Shown: positions 50,024-62,000 of the stretch, in pieces | Layout: each line of letters opens with the position of its first letter | How positions within the stretch are numbered: the stretch's first letter is position 1 | Assembly: GCF_015706575.1 (NCBI RefSeq) | Contig: NW_024037076.1 | Location: forward strand, 2,232,001-2,296,000 | DNA: 64,000 nucleotides | Direction: 5' to 3' | Source: Patiria miniata | Taxonomy: Eukaryota > Echinodermata > Asteroidea > Valvatida > Asterinidae | Program-made: the position numbers and the translations under genes | The notes under the pieces: generated by a model | The model's input: only the letters and a program-made list of their open reading frames with translations | Told to the model about the DNA's origin: nothing | Databases searched by the model: none

Positions 50024-52276
50024 GGGTCATTCCATGCCAACTCAACAAATGGTGCACACCATCACCTCTTGGATTTTTTTCTTTTTTGGTGTACTGAAAG
50101 ATACTTAGGAGAAATGCAAATTCTGAAAATTTGGGGTCTCTACGACTTTTCGTTCTTGCGCAACAGCATTTTGAAATTTGAGGTGGGCGGGGCCAAAAGT
50201 GCGTCGCGTCATGAAATTCAATGTTTAAAGGGCCATATATTTAAAACTATACCCCCCAGACATTTCAAACTTGGTAATCTGGGCTATTTTTTGCTGTAGA
50301 TTTCAAATATTTAAACAGAAAGAAAGTAGCTTGTTTCATTTTTAAGTTAGAGGGGCCCCAAAATGGCCCAAAACTCATCTGGACCAATGTTCGGGGGGGT
50401 GTAAGTCAAAAATTGAAAATATTTTTTCACCAATTTTTTTGCCTGTAATAGCCCCCAATTGAAACTACTTTCGTGTAAAATCTTACACTTAAATTAACTT
50501 CATTGAATGAGATATAGCCCTTGCAAAAAGCAAATTGTTTATTTTTACGATAACTTGACCCCCCAAAAACCAACGTCAGACATTCCGCACCAAATTTTGC
50601 TTTACATATGTTTGAGGTTGGTCCTTAGTGAAGTCCTCTGAAAAGTTTCATGTTGGTGTCTAAATGTCTTCAGTGGATAGCTGGGCTTTATAAAGAGTCT
50701 ATATCTTATGATGCTGCAGGTTCCGTAACATACATGTACATGTACTTGTATTTTACGGAACCAGCACAACAAAATCCCCCGACTTTTGAAAGACTTGGGT
50801 CAAGACTACCCATTTCCTGCTCAATAAACAGTTGCTTGTAGACCCAGGTGTGCATTATATGCAAATTAGGTTAAATGACTTGAGAGTCTTATTCTTTCCA
50901 TGTGCTCATCACACAGCATGCATGTCATGTATGTACATTGTAGTAATTAACCAGTTCTCACTTGCATAGCATAGTATAGCACTAACCTGAACCAAAGAGA
51001 AATGATTCAGTTTGAGTAGAGGGTCTATGGTTAAACCTGATTGATCTTAGTTTTCATTATGGATAAGGGGAAACCTAGTTCATCCAAGGAGTTGCATGTA
51101 TGCTCAAACTCATCATGCACCAATAGTAGCAGCTAACCTCAACCTAGGAAAATATGTTTGTGTGGTCTATGATGATGTTTGGTACATTGCTATTGTAGAA
51201 GATGTATCACAACTTCATGAGGATGTGTATGTCCGCTTCTGCAGGACGGAATCAACAAATACTCTCTATTGGCCACAAAGAGAGGATAAATGTAACATTC
51301 CATTTGTTGATGTGTTGTGTTGCGTACCAACACCAGAACTTCTACATAGCGGTGGAAGGCAATACAAACTTAGTGAGCCAACCATCATGCAACTCATTCA
51401 ACTTCATCAAAACTACATCACAAGGAATGCATAATTTCACCTGTGAAACTGTGAACAATTATATCAACTGATCAAAAGTCTACATGTACAAATGTAAGCT
51501 AAGTTTCATACCCAACTTGTTCTTTATGTACCGACTGCTGTTATTCTAGGTACCGGTACGTGTACTTGTATGTTACGGAACCAGCAACGTAAGATATAGA
51601 CTCATTATAAAGCCCAGCTATCCACTGAAGACATTTAGACACCAACATGAAACTTTTCAGAGGACTTCACTAAGGACCAACCTCAAACATATGTGAAGCA
51701 AAATTTGGTGCGGAATGTCTGACGTTGGTTTTTGGGGGGGTCAAGTTATCGTAAAAATAAACAATTTGCTTTTTGCAAGGGCTATATCTCATTCAATGAA
51801 GTTAATTTAAGTGTAAGATTTTACATGAAAGTAGTTTCAATTGGGGGCTATTACAGGCAAAAAATTTGGTGGAAAAAATATTTTCAATTTTTGACTTACA
51901 CCCCCCCGAACATTGGTCCAGATGAGTTTTGGGCCATTTTGGGGCACCTCTAACTTAAAAATGAAACAAGCTACTTTCTTTCTGTTTAAATATTTGAAAT
52001 CTACAGCAAAAAATAGCCCAGATTACCAAGTTTGAAATGTCTGGGTGGTATAGTTTTAAATATATGGCCCTTTAAACATTGAATTTCATGACGCGACGCA
52101 CTTTTGGCCCCGCCCACCTCAAATTTCAAAATGCTGTTGTGCAAGAACGAAAAGTCGTAGAGACCCCAAATTTTCAGAATTTGCATTTCTCCTAAGTATC
52201 TTTCAGTACACCAAAAAAGAAAAAAATCCAAGAGGTGATGGTGTGCAACATTTGTTGAGTTGGCATGGAATGACCC
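50024..52276. mobile_element. 2.25-kb foldback transposon with about 720-bp inverted repeats
   Basis: Left arm about 50024-50744 and right arm about 51556-52276 are near-identical inverted copies. The outermost sequence is GGGTCATTCCATGCCAACTC on both sides. GAAA flanks each end (50020-50023 and 52277-52280), a possible 4-bp target duplication. Mirrored frames in the arms give the same peptide on opposite strands. A central 0.8 kb holds one small ORF. No transposase catalytic motif is seen, so the element is probably non-autonomous. Confidence 0.85.
51096..51434 (+). CDS. Small ORF (112 aa) inside the foldback transposon
   Basis: The frame stays open upstream of the ATG, so this may be the C-terminal part of a longer transposon protein. 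A hydrophobic pattern around YVCVVYDDVWYIAIVED, then VYVRFC, a WPQRED turn and VDVLCCVP suggests a small beta-barrel such as a Tudor/SH3-like fold (inference). It is bounded by the long inverted repeats, so it belongs to the element rather than to the host. I do not recognise the family. Confidence 0.5.
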   Translation: MYAQTHHAPIVAANLNLGKYVCVVYDDVWYIAIVEDVSQLHEDVYVRFCRTESTNTLYWPQREDKCNIPFVDVLCCVPTPELLHSGGRQYKLSEPTIMQLIQLHQNYITRNA

Positions 52277-52280
52277 GAAA

Positions 52281-53036
52281 GAGCTTTCTTCTGAATGAGT
52301 TCTGAGAATAACCAGGCAACTCCGATACCACATTGTACGGAGTTATTTGATCATGCAACCGCAAACTTTAGTACTTTCAACTCACATCGAACAAAAGAGC
52401 ATGTTCCAATACTGTGGGGTTTCAAAACTGTGGTTATTTTTGGACTTAAAGGTTTAAAAATGAACATTTCACGATTTGTAGCAACTATACTTTAGAGAAT
52501 GTCTAATTCTTAAGGAATAATCGTCATTCAACACTATTTACAATTAATATTTTAACATCAGAAATTTAAATGATTTTAACTGGACGGATTCATGAGCTGG
52601 TTAAATGGGAATACATTACAGTGCAGTAGACAAGTCATTGGAAGGTTTGTGAAACCAGAGTTTTGTCTCGGGTTTGGCTGCATCTCTGGTTCCGCAACCA
52701 TTTCAAAGCCTTAAATTTCCAAACCTAATGCAAACCCCGTACATTTGAATCTCATATTGCAGAACATGAAATGTGTTGAGCTAGTGCCCCCAAGTTGGGA
52801 GCTAAAATAAATCTCTGGAATCCAAACCAAAGATGCATCCGTGGTTTCAGAAACACCAATCTACAGACCATCTGTGGCTTTTTTAGTATTAGAGCGTGGC
52901 ATGCAAGCGAAAATACAATTCCACAGAAAAACAGCAGAGAGTCGAGGCACGAGTCTAGGCACCAGACTTGTTGGTCATATACATATAATTGTCGGTCCAG
53001 TCCTCGCAGCTCTGATGAATCAGGCGGGGGCGCTGT
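52281..53036. other. Intergenic stretch and ODAD3 3' flank
   Basis: No ORF of note. It should contain the ODAD3 3' UTR, but I see no clear minus-strand AATAAA close to the stop. Confidence 0.4.
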
Positions 53037-56000
53037 TTACTTGCCCTTCTTCTTGCGAGCGCGGACCTTGTGTTTCTTTGTCTTAGAGTCCACTAAGGTC
53101 TGGGCCTGCTTCTTGAGTTGGCTCCTTGTGATGATATCCTCATCGTCGCCGCTCTCGTCATCATCTACATGAGCAAAAAAGCATTTCAGTTTATAGGTGA
53201 GTACATGTAGATGATGTTCACAGCACATAAAGTAAAGATCATCATCTACGTGATCAAAAACATATTTCAGTCAAAAGGCAAATATGTGTAGATGATGTTT
53301 GCAACACAAAATGTAAAGACAAACATATCTTGGAGAAGAACACAAAAATGTACAGCTATGAAACAGAAAAAGCTTGTTTTGAGGTCAAAGTGATTAATAC
53401 GTACCATCATATGCAGTGTCTCTCGCAACGGCGGCAAGCTTGATACGGGTGTTATGTTGAGGCATCTGCCCCTCAATGCCAACGTGGAACTGCAAAACAA
53501 TTAAGACACAGCAATTATAATCGACTGGGACGGCGTCGCAAACTCCTGATATGAGTTCTGTAATTTATATCCCAAAAAGGTATCTTCCATTTACTTGATA
53601 TAATAATTCGACTGGAAACAAACTTGTATGCTCAACAGTTAAAATAACTTTTATAAAAAGGTTTTTGTTGGCGAAATTGTTTTAAAACTAGATATGTGAT
53701 GCGATCAAGCTAAATGAGTCATTTGTCGACCCTGGTCAAACAAATTTTTATTACAGATTTGAAAAGAGCACAATCTCAGCATTACTCATGTGAAAACCGC
53801 ATGCTGGTACCATCTTTAGTTCAAAAATTATGGAAGTCGGAACACCAAGAGATGTGATGAAGTGATGTGATGAAGTGGCCCTATTTTGGCCTGTATCTCC
53901 ACATGAGAATTCCCGACAAACGACTCATGTAACTTGATCGCATCACATATTATGCTTGATATTGAAAATGTCTGCAGGAATGATTCATTTCCAAAATGTT
54001 GTGTATATTTCTGAACACGCACAGTAGGTTCCCCCCCCCAAAAAAAAAATGGGGAATTGCGTTTACAAAGGCCAACCTGTAAAATATGTCTGTTTACTAT
54101 TGTAAAGCCCAAAATCAGCGGCCCTATATTATAAGAATTACAATCTTTCAAACAAATTCAATACCTCCTCATCCTCCATTTGTTGGAGTGTGTCGTCAAC
54201 GTCGTGTCCGTCTAAATCTTCCATCAGTTTGAGGAGTTTCTCTTCGCAGGTGGATAGAAGATCTAAGACAAACTCATCTGATGTTGGAGATAGTTGGGCT
54301 TGGGGCACGTGACCCTTGCTCTATAAGAAAGAAACAAGAATGCATATGATTGCTTTGATGGTAAAATAAACACAGCACAAAATTCATGGGCATGTGTCTC
54401 GGAATTATGAAGAAATTTTGAATGGAGATTGGGTTGTGGTATTGTAGTTAAGTTTATCACAAGTCCAGTTACAAAATCAGTCTCAAGTAACAGGGCATTT
54501 TGCTTAGTTCTTTAGATAGCTTATGACGTGACTTGAGACTGGAAATGACCTGTTAGGACTTGTGAGGACTTGTGAGGGACTTGTGAGGACTTGTGAGGGA
54601 CTTGCGATGGACTTACGATGGACTTGCGAGGGACTTGCGATGGACTTGCGATGGACTTGTGAGGGACTTGTGATGGACTTGTGATGGACTTGTAATGGAC
54701 TTGTGATGGACTTGTAATGGACTTGTGATGGACTTGTGATGGACTTGTGATGGACTTGTGAGGGACGTGTGATGGACTTGTGATGGACTTGTGATGGACT
54801 TGTGATGGACTTGTGATGGACTTGTAATGGACTTGTGATGGACTTGTGATGGACTTGTGATGGACTTGTGAGGGACGTGTGATGGACTTGTGATGGACTT
54901 GCCATGGACTTGTGAGCAATGGTCATGGACTTGTGGGGAATTGTGAATAACTAGTGAGGAATTGAGAGGAATCGTAAGGGTTTGTGATGACCTGGGAGGT
55001 CATGTGAGGACTTTTGCTGACTTGTGAGGGCCTGTGAGGAGTTTTGGTGACTTGATGGCCTCAACTACAACACTGGTGATCCGAGAAGGGTGGCTTTCAA
55101 TCAACAAACGACAAATTAATTGACACAGAGATGAAGAATTTCTGGTCTAGCAACTTACTGCTTTGAGGTGCTGCAGCTTGTCGGCCAGATGTTCAACGCC
55201 CGACTTGACGTTGACCAGGATCTTGCTGGACTTGTCCAGTTTGTCCTGAGAAGCCTCCCTGCGATCTTCCTCATTCTTAAGGTGGGTCTGAAAGTCCTCC
55301 AGCATCCTCTGTCCACTGCGGGGACGACAAAACAATGACAAAAATCAAATAAGATTTGTGTAGACTCAAACGGAATGGTCCGCCCTGGATTCCACCACTA
55401 GCTCCGCCCACCTTGTGATTTTTGAGGAAATTGTAGGACTGAGGAAGACACAGCCCCAACACTATTACTTTCGATAGGACCTTCCCAGCCTTCAAAATCC
55501 ATCAGGTTGTGTAGGATTTTGTAGGATTGAGAATGGTACAGCCAAACCAATTTTCACTTTTACATGGGACTTGAAACTTGGTAGGTACAAAGAGTGTGCC
55601 AGTTGGGGGATTCAGAAAGGTTCCTTGGAAAAAAATTCTTGGCGATTTATCAGGATCCACTCACCTGGACAGTCTTGCCTCGCCTGAATATTTCATCTCC
55701 TCAAACTCTCTCTGCAGCTTAGCTTTGTCCTCTTTGAGACGATTGACTTGCTTCTCTCCGCTCTCCTTGAGATCTTCAAGATGCCTAGTGGTCTCTTCTT
55801 GAGACTCAAACCGCATCACTACCTCCTGGTAACATGGAAGAAGAAATTGGCGATAGGATAACATTGGTGAAAAATTCATCAATGAAACTGTGGCATCACA
55901 ATATCGATAGATGGACATTCTACACTTGTACGTTAAGACATGCACAAGTTGACCGAAGAAGCAAAGATAACATTATGTGTTGACGGTGAAGTTTCTGTGC

Positions 56001-59000
56001 TAATAAAAGTGCTTATGAAATTGATGAAGGGATTTGAACGTTTGTTTTCCAAGCTGCTACTCCATGCTGGCATTATTTTCAGTAAATTACAGTGTATATA
56101 CCAAAGGCATACATTTCATAAATGATAAGTCAAACACTACCAAATTAAATGATGCCAGTGGATTTTTGCTGTAGGGCCGGAACAATTTTCCAGTTCGTAA
56201 CACACCGTACGTACGTCGCACTACCACACAAGTGTTACGTATGTCCACAGTGAATGTTAAACACATTCGCAATTGAATCACACTTGCTTGGCAATCGTCA
56301 TGGAGAAGCCCATACACAATGATCCCAGTCTTGCACATGAGGACAGTTGGCTCTCAAACTAAGGTTTGCCGTACAATACAGAAACTTATGCTTACTCGGC
56401 AAGTATCTACAATCCCGGCCAAAATGGTTGAGACACTTGGAAATAACCTTAGCCTCTTAAGTCACCCACTCCCCTGGTCAAATGTTGTTCTCTCCAGCTG
56501 ATGGAGCACACACCACGCAATGAGAGACAACACTGAACGGGAGCCGGGGGGTTAGGGACCCAGCGAGATTTGGCCAGGATTGTAGCATGTTGATAACACT
56601 AAGTGCATAACCAATTTTCTTCTTATTGGCTCATAAGCGAGTGAACCATCACTCACAACAAATTGTATTGGCTGAATGATGACTTGTAGCCATCTTTTTT
56701 CCTCTTTTTCCTTGCACGCAAGAAGGTTTATTTTCTGTCCACAAAGGGATGGAGTATTTTTCTGGAAACGTGACAAATCCAGAATTCTGGCATCCCTGAG
56801 ATTTTAATCCCAAGGAATAATGAACTCAATATTGAACGGTATTTCTGAGCCCAATTAGGTTTTTTTATCTACGCATGCAATACCTCCCGAACTCGCTTGA
56901 AAAATCTCAAACTGTAAACGTCCCAGCATACCCCAACGGAAGATCTTGGCTACATCGCCGAGGTTACTTACATGGAGGTCACTGACGCCTGTAGCATCCT
57001 TGATGGCATGGAATGCCTCCTCGTAAGAACCAATCTTCTTTTCTTGTTCCTCGCCGCTGATCAACTGCTTCTGTTCAGTGGTGAGCTCGTCATGCTGGAT
57101 CGACGCTCGGTGAAGCTGAAAATAAGTAACAAGAATATTTAATATGTTGGTCTCTGTTACTAATTTTGATACGTCAAAACAGTTCTAGTTTGTTTGAAGC
57201 AACAAATTGTTCAATATCCTAAGTGGGATACTTAACGAACCTGTTGAAGTTTCAGCTCAGTTATTACTATACATTTTGAGAAAACAGAGAAAACGTATGC
57301 GCAATATTTTGAGTCTTGTCGCTGGACTCCATTGCTGCCACACATAAAAAAAAAGAGTACGCGCGAAATTCATGCACGTATTTGCGTAGTAACGTCACAA
57401 ACACGCGTGTACTGCGTTTTCTCGCGTGGTTTAGGGTTAGAGGTGTTACATTAACATTGCTCATTTCAGACTGAGTTCCTACAATATAATGTGCTATGGT
57501 GCGAGTGGGGCCCAATATGTGTCAACAGAGCTGATGCGCAAAAAATTTGCTCAGCATATTGCTTACCACAAATTCTTGCTCAGTATATTTTAGTGTAAAG
57601 AAGGAAAAAATGCATGGGAACTTGTCATAAGCAATGTACAGCACATGAGGTTTTGGCTGGTAACCCCGCTTTTGCTTAGCAATTATTTTCTGTCCTTAGT
57701 AGATTTGCCAAAGATGCTTACCCTTCTTTCTACTCTTTCAGCGTGCGCCTTCTTTTCTTCGGCTTGTTTCCGGAGGTCTGCTAGGGCCTCTTCACGCTCA
57801 CGTTTCTCTCGGTAGACTGTCTCCTCATGCTTGGATAGCTCCGCCTGAAAAAAAAAAAAAATACAACTAGAAACTTTAGTGTTTAACCCTAAAGGGGCCG
57901 GGTTATTTTGACCATCTCTCAGCCGGGGGGGGGGGGGCGGATTCCGCCCCCCCCTAAGATCTCGGCCATCGAGTGACGAAAATTTTTGAAACTCACTACA
58001 TGCATAGAACAACTCTTCCTCAACATGCCCAAGAAATTTCATGACTATAGGTCAAAGGGTTTTGGAATTATGGCTAATTAATTATTCATATGTATGAATG
58101 CCAATTCTGCTCGGTGTACACGACCTATATGCGAAAATTCAGTTTTCACGGCGCGTAGCGCCGGAAAATTTTTTGCTACGTGCAAACCCGTGGTCCGATT
58201 TTTATGTTTTTGGTATCAAAAGATGCGCAAAGCTCAAGGCTAAAAAGTCATAATAGCTCGGGTCGCGAAAAAATTTTTTTTAGAAGCTATCGCGGAAAAT
58301 GTTGAGGGGGGGGCGGATTCCGCCCCCCCCCCCGGCCCTTTTAGGGTTAAATTCACATTGACTTGTGACTCACTTGTAATTGGCTTATGACCGACTTGCA
58401 ACTGACTTGCAATTGACTTGTGATGGTATTGCGACTGACTTATGATACCTTTGCATTGACTTGTAACTGAGTTACTGAGTAATGACTAGTGATTGCCTAG
58501 TGATCGGCTTGTGATCCACTTGTGAATGGCTTGTGACTGACTTGTGATTGACTAGTGACTGACTAGTAATTGAATAGTGATCCACTTGTGAATGACTTGT
58601 AAATGAATAGTGACTGACTAGTGACTGACTTGTGATTGACTAGTGAATGACTAGTGACTCACTTGTGAATGACTAATGACTGACTTGTGATCGACTTGCA
58701 ATCCAGTTGCCAACGACTAGTGATTGACTTGTGATCCACTTGTGAATGACTAGTGACTCACTTGTGAATGACTAATGACTGACTTGTGATCGACTTGCGA
58801 TCCAGTTGCCAACGACTAGTGATTGACTTGTGATCCACTTGTGAATGACTTGTGTCTGACTTGTGAATGACTAGTGACAGACTTGTGATTGACTAGTGAC
58901 CGACTAGTAATTGAATAGTGATCCACTTGTGAATGACTTGTAAATGAATAGTGACTGACTAGTGACTGACTAGTGATTGACTTGTGATCCACTTGTGAAT

Positions 59001-62000
59001 GACTAGTGACTCACTTGTGAATGACTAATGACTGACTTGTGATCGACTTGCAATCCAGTTGCCAACGACTAGTGATTGACTTGTGATCCACTTGTGAATG
59101 GCTTGTGACCGACTTGTGATTGACTAGTGACCGACTAGTAATTGAATAGTGATCCACTTGTGAATGACTTGTAAATGAATAGTGACTGACTAGTGACTGA
59201 CTAGTGATTGACTTGTGATCCACTTGTGAATGACTAGTGACTCACTTGTGAATGACTAATGACTGACTTGTGATCGACTTGCAATCCAGTTGCCAACGAC
59301 TAGTGATTGACTTGTGATCCACTTGTGAATGACTAGTGACAGACTTGTGATTGACTTGTGATTGACTTGTGACAAACCTTGGCTACGTCTCTGGAGATCT
59401 GCGCGTCCCGGTTCATAGTCTGCAACCTCTTCACTTCTTCCTTCTGTGTGTCAATCTCGGCCTCCAAGACGTCCAGGTCGTTGCCAAAGGTCAAGCTGTC
59501 CTTGACCATCTGGTCTCGGATGGCCAGGTAGGTGCGATTGATGTGCTCCGCCTCGTGGAGCTTAAGGAGCGCCTTGTCAAGACGATTCTCCAGCGAGCGC
59601 AAGGTCTGTGAAAGTAAAGATGGAGAAATTGAAAAAAAAATTCAATTTATAACGTAATACAAAAGCACAATATGTTGTGTCCTTGGGCAAGCCACTTCGC
59701 ACCAACATGCCTCTATCTGCCCAGAAGTACAAATGGGTATGGCATTAGCTGGGGAGTAACCTGCGATGGACTAGCATCCCATCCAGGAGAATAGAAATAT
59801 TCTCAGTCATTTCATGCCAAGGAAACCGGCCCAACGCTGTCCTGATGAGCCATATTGGCTTGTGATGGACTTTATTTTGTAGAGAGCCGTGGTCTAATAG
59901 TTACAGTGTTCGACTCAAGTGTCATTGTACGTGGGTTTGAACCCTGACAAGGAACATGGTGCTTATGTTCTTGGGCAAGACACTTGACTACAACTGCCTC
60001 TCTCCACCCAGGAGTATAAATGGGTACCTGTGAAGGCAGAGAACACATTGCGCCGATTGTGCTGCTGCAGAAAACTGGTCTCATGGTCTGATGAACAGAC
60101 GTAATAATTATGAAGCACATTGAGACCTTCAATAATATAAAGTGCTGTAAGGACCACATTATTATTATATCAGACTGACCATTGCTTCGTCTGACGTGCC
60201 CGCATCCATGGCATCAGCGTCCGATGCATCTTTCCTCATCTGAGCATACTGTGTCTCCAGCTCGGCTAGCTTCTTCTCCATCTTGAGGGTCTGAGCGTTC
60301 TCGTAGTTCAGTCGTTTCTTGGCCTCGCAGACCTTCTGATCCATCTGAAGTATGGCTTCCTGTTGAAATACAATAAAATCCTCAAGTTTAAGAATTAACA
60401 AAACCAGAATGGCAATTCTTTATGAAGTCAATCAATAGTCAAGCACAACAATTCATGTGTGATGGCACACTCTTTGTACCCACCAAGTTTTGCCTAATTC
60501 ATATGAATAGCTTGTGACTTCATGACTTGTGATTGACGTGATGTGACTTTATTAAAACTCTGCAAATCTGAGATATTTCTAACCCTACATGTAACATCGA
60601 ACGTACATGTATTTTGGATTTACTGTTACCGATTGCTCCAAAATCCAAAAACAAAAATCCAAATTTGAAGCCTTTGACCAAACCGGAACATGTCTAACTT
60701 GTCACAACATGAACATTTTCTAGTCTTGTGCCCCGAGCCGATTACTGAAGAGAATGTGCACGGAACAGACAGGGTACCAGATGTTTCTTTTGATGTATCC
60801 GAATTACACGGTCATGGGTTTGTTTCGGACACAGCTCTCACTAATAAGTCCCACATTTTTGGGAAAAACAGAGTTCTCTGTTTTACCTTCCCCGATTTGC
60901 CCCTGAGGGAGGCCCTCTCCACGTTCCTCTCTTTGAAGGCCGTGTTGATAACTCTCTCGTCCCCGGCCTTGCTGGCGGCCAGCCCCTTGTGCAGCATCTT
61001 GTTCTCCTTACGCAGCTTGCTGATGGTATCCCGGTTCTGGCTGATGGTCCATTGCGAACTCTCAAAGTAGGCCTTGCGGTCGCCATCTGGTTGTGCCAAA
61101 ATAAATCAATCAATCAAAAATAGCCCTATATAACTTTTTTTGTTGAAAAGAATAAATTAAAACAAACTGGTTATCATTTGAAATTAACAAAAAATCATAA
61201 AAACATATCTTACTTAGGGTCGCACTAAACAGCGTCAACACAGCGTCAACACAACGTTAAGCCAAAATCTTGTTTCTTTCCAAACTACAGTGTTCTCCAA
61301 CTTTGAAAATTAAAGGTTGGCGCTGGGGTCGGCGGGGACTCCTGCGAGCGCGAAGCCCTTACGGCGTGGGGTCCGGGGCCCGCTTAAGGGCCCCGGGAAA
61401 ATTTTGGATTCTAGATGCTCTGTGGTGCAATCTGAGGCGATTCTCCAGGCCAGTTCCCCCGATTTTTTTAGCATTCAAAAATTTGCTTTTCAACCTAAAG
61501 CAGACTTCTCTCAGATCAAATGACACCTTTTGGTTATTTTGAAAAACAAAATGGGATACAAATTACGTTTTTTTTAACGCGATTTTATGGGTGGTGCCGG
61601 TGCCGTGCGATCGTCATCTTTATTTTCATGTTGCGTTTTGTCGTTGTCATCGTCATTTTCCCCCCAAATTTCCCTCCATTTATGACCTACCTGTATGTTC
61701 TTAAATGTCGCCAACTAGTTTGGTAAGTCAAATAAATTAAAAGTGGATTTTGTTCTCTTTGGGAACCGGGCCCATACACGCTCGCCATTTATAACTTTTG
61801 ACAATCGGCATGATCGGAACACCATGTACACGCGTGTCATGCCCTCGAGCTCGTTTGCCTCGTACAAAAACGCGTATTATATTGTGTACCGCGCGTGCAA
61901 GCACTGAGAAAAAGAAAGTCGGTGGGCTGCACGTAAGATCTGCCGTACGTACTCCTGCTGGTGTGTGTGTGTACTAATACAGATATATATTTTTGCGGCG

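Noticed and set aside
49880..52333. Two ORFs with the same peptide on opposite strands (49880-50299 and 52001-52333)
   Set aside because: They lie in the inverted arms of the foldback transposon. The identity follows from the repeat and the frame has no recognisable domain.
54504..54926. ORFs of 132-140 codons with an 11-residue repeat
   Set aside because: They translate the 11-bp minisatellite inside an ODAD3 intron in more than one frame; no exon signals.
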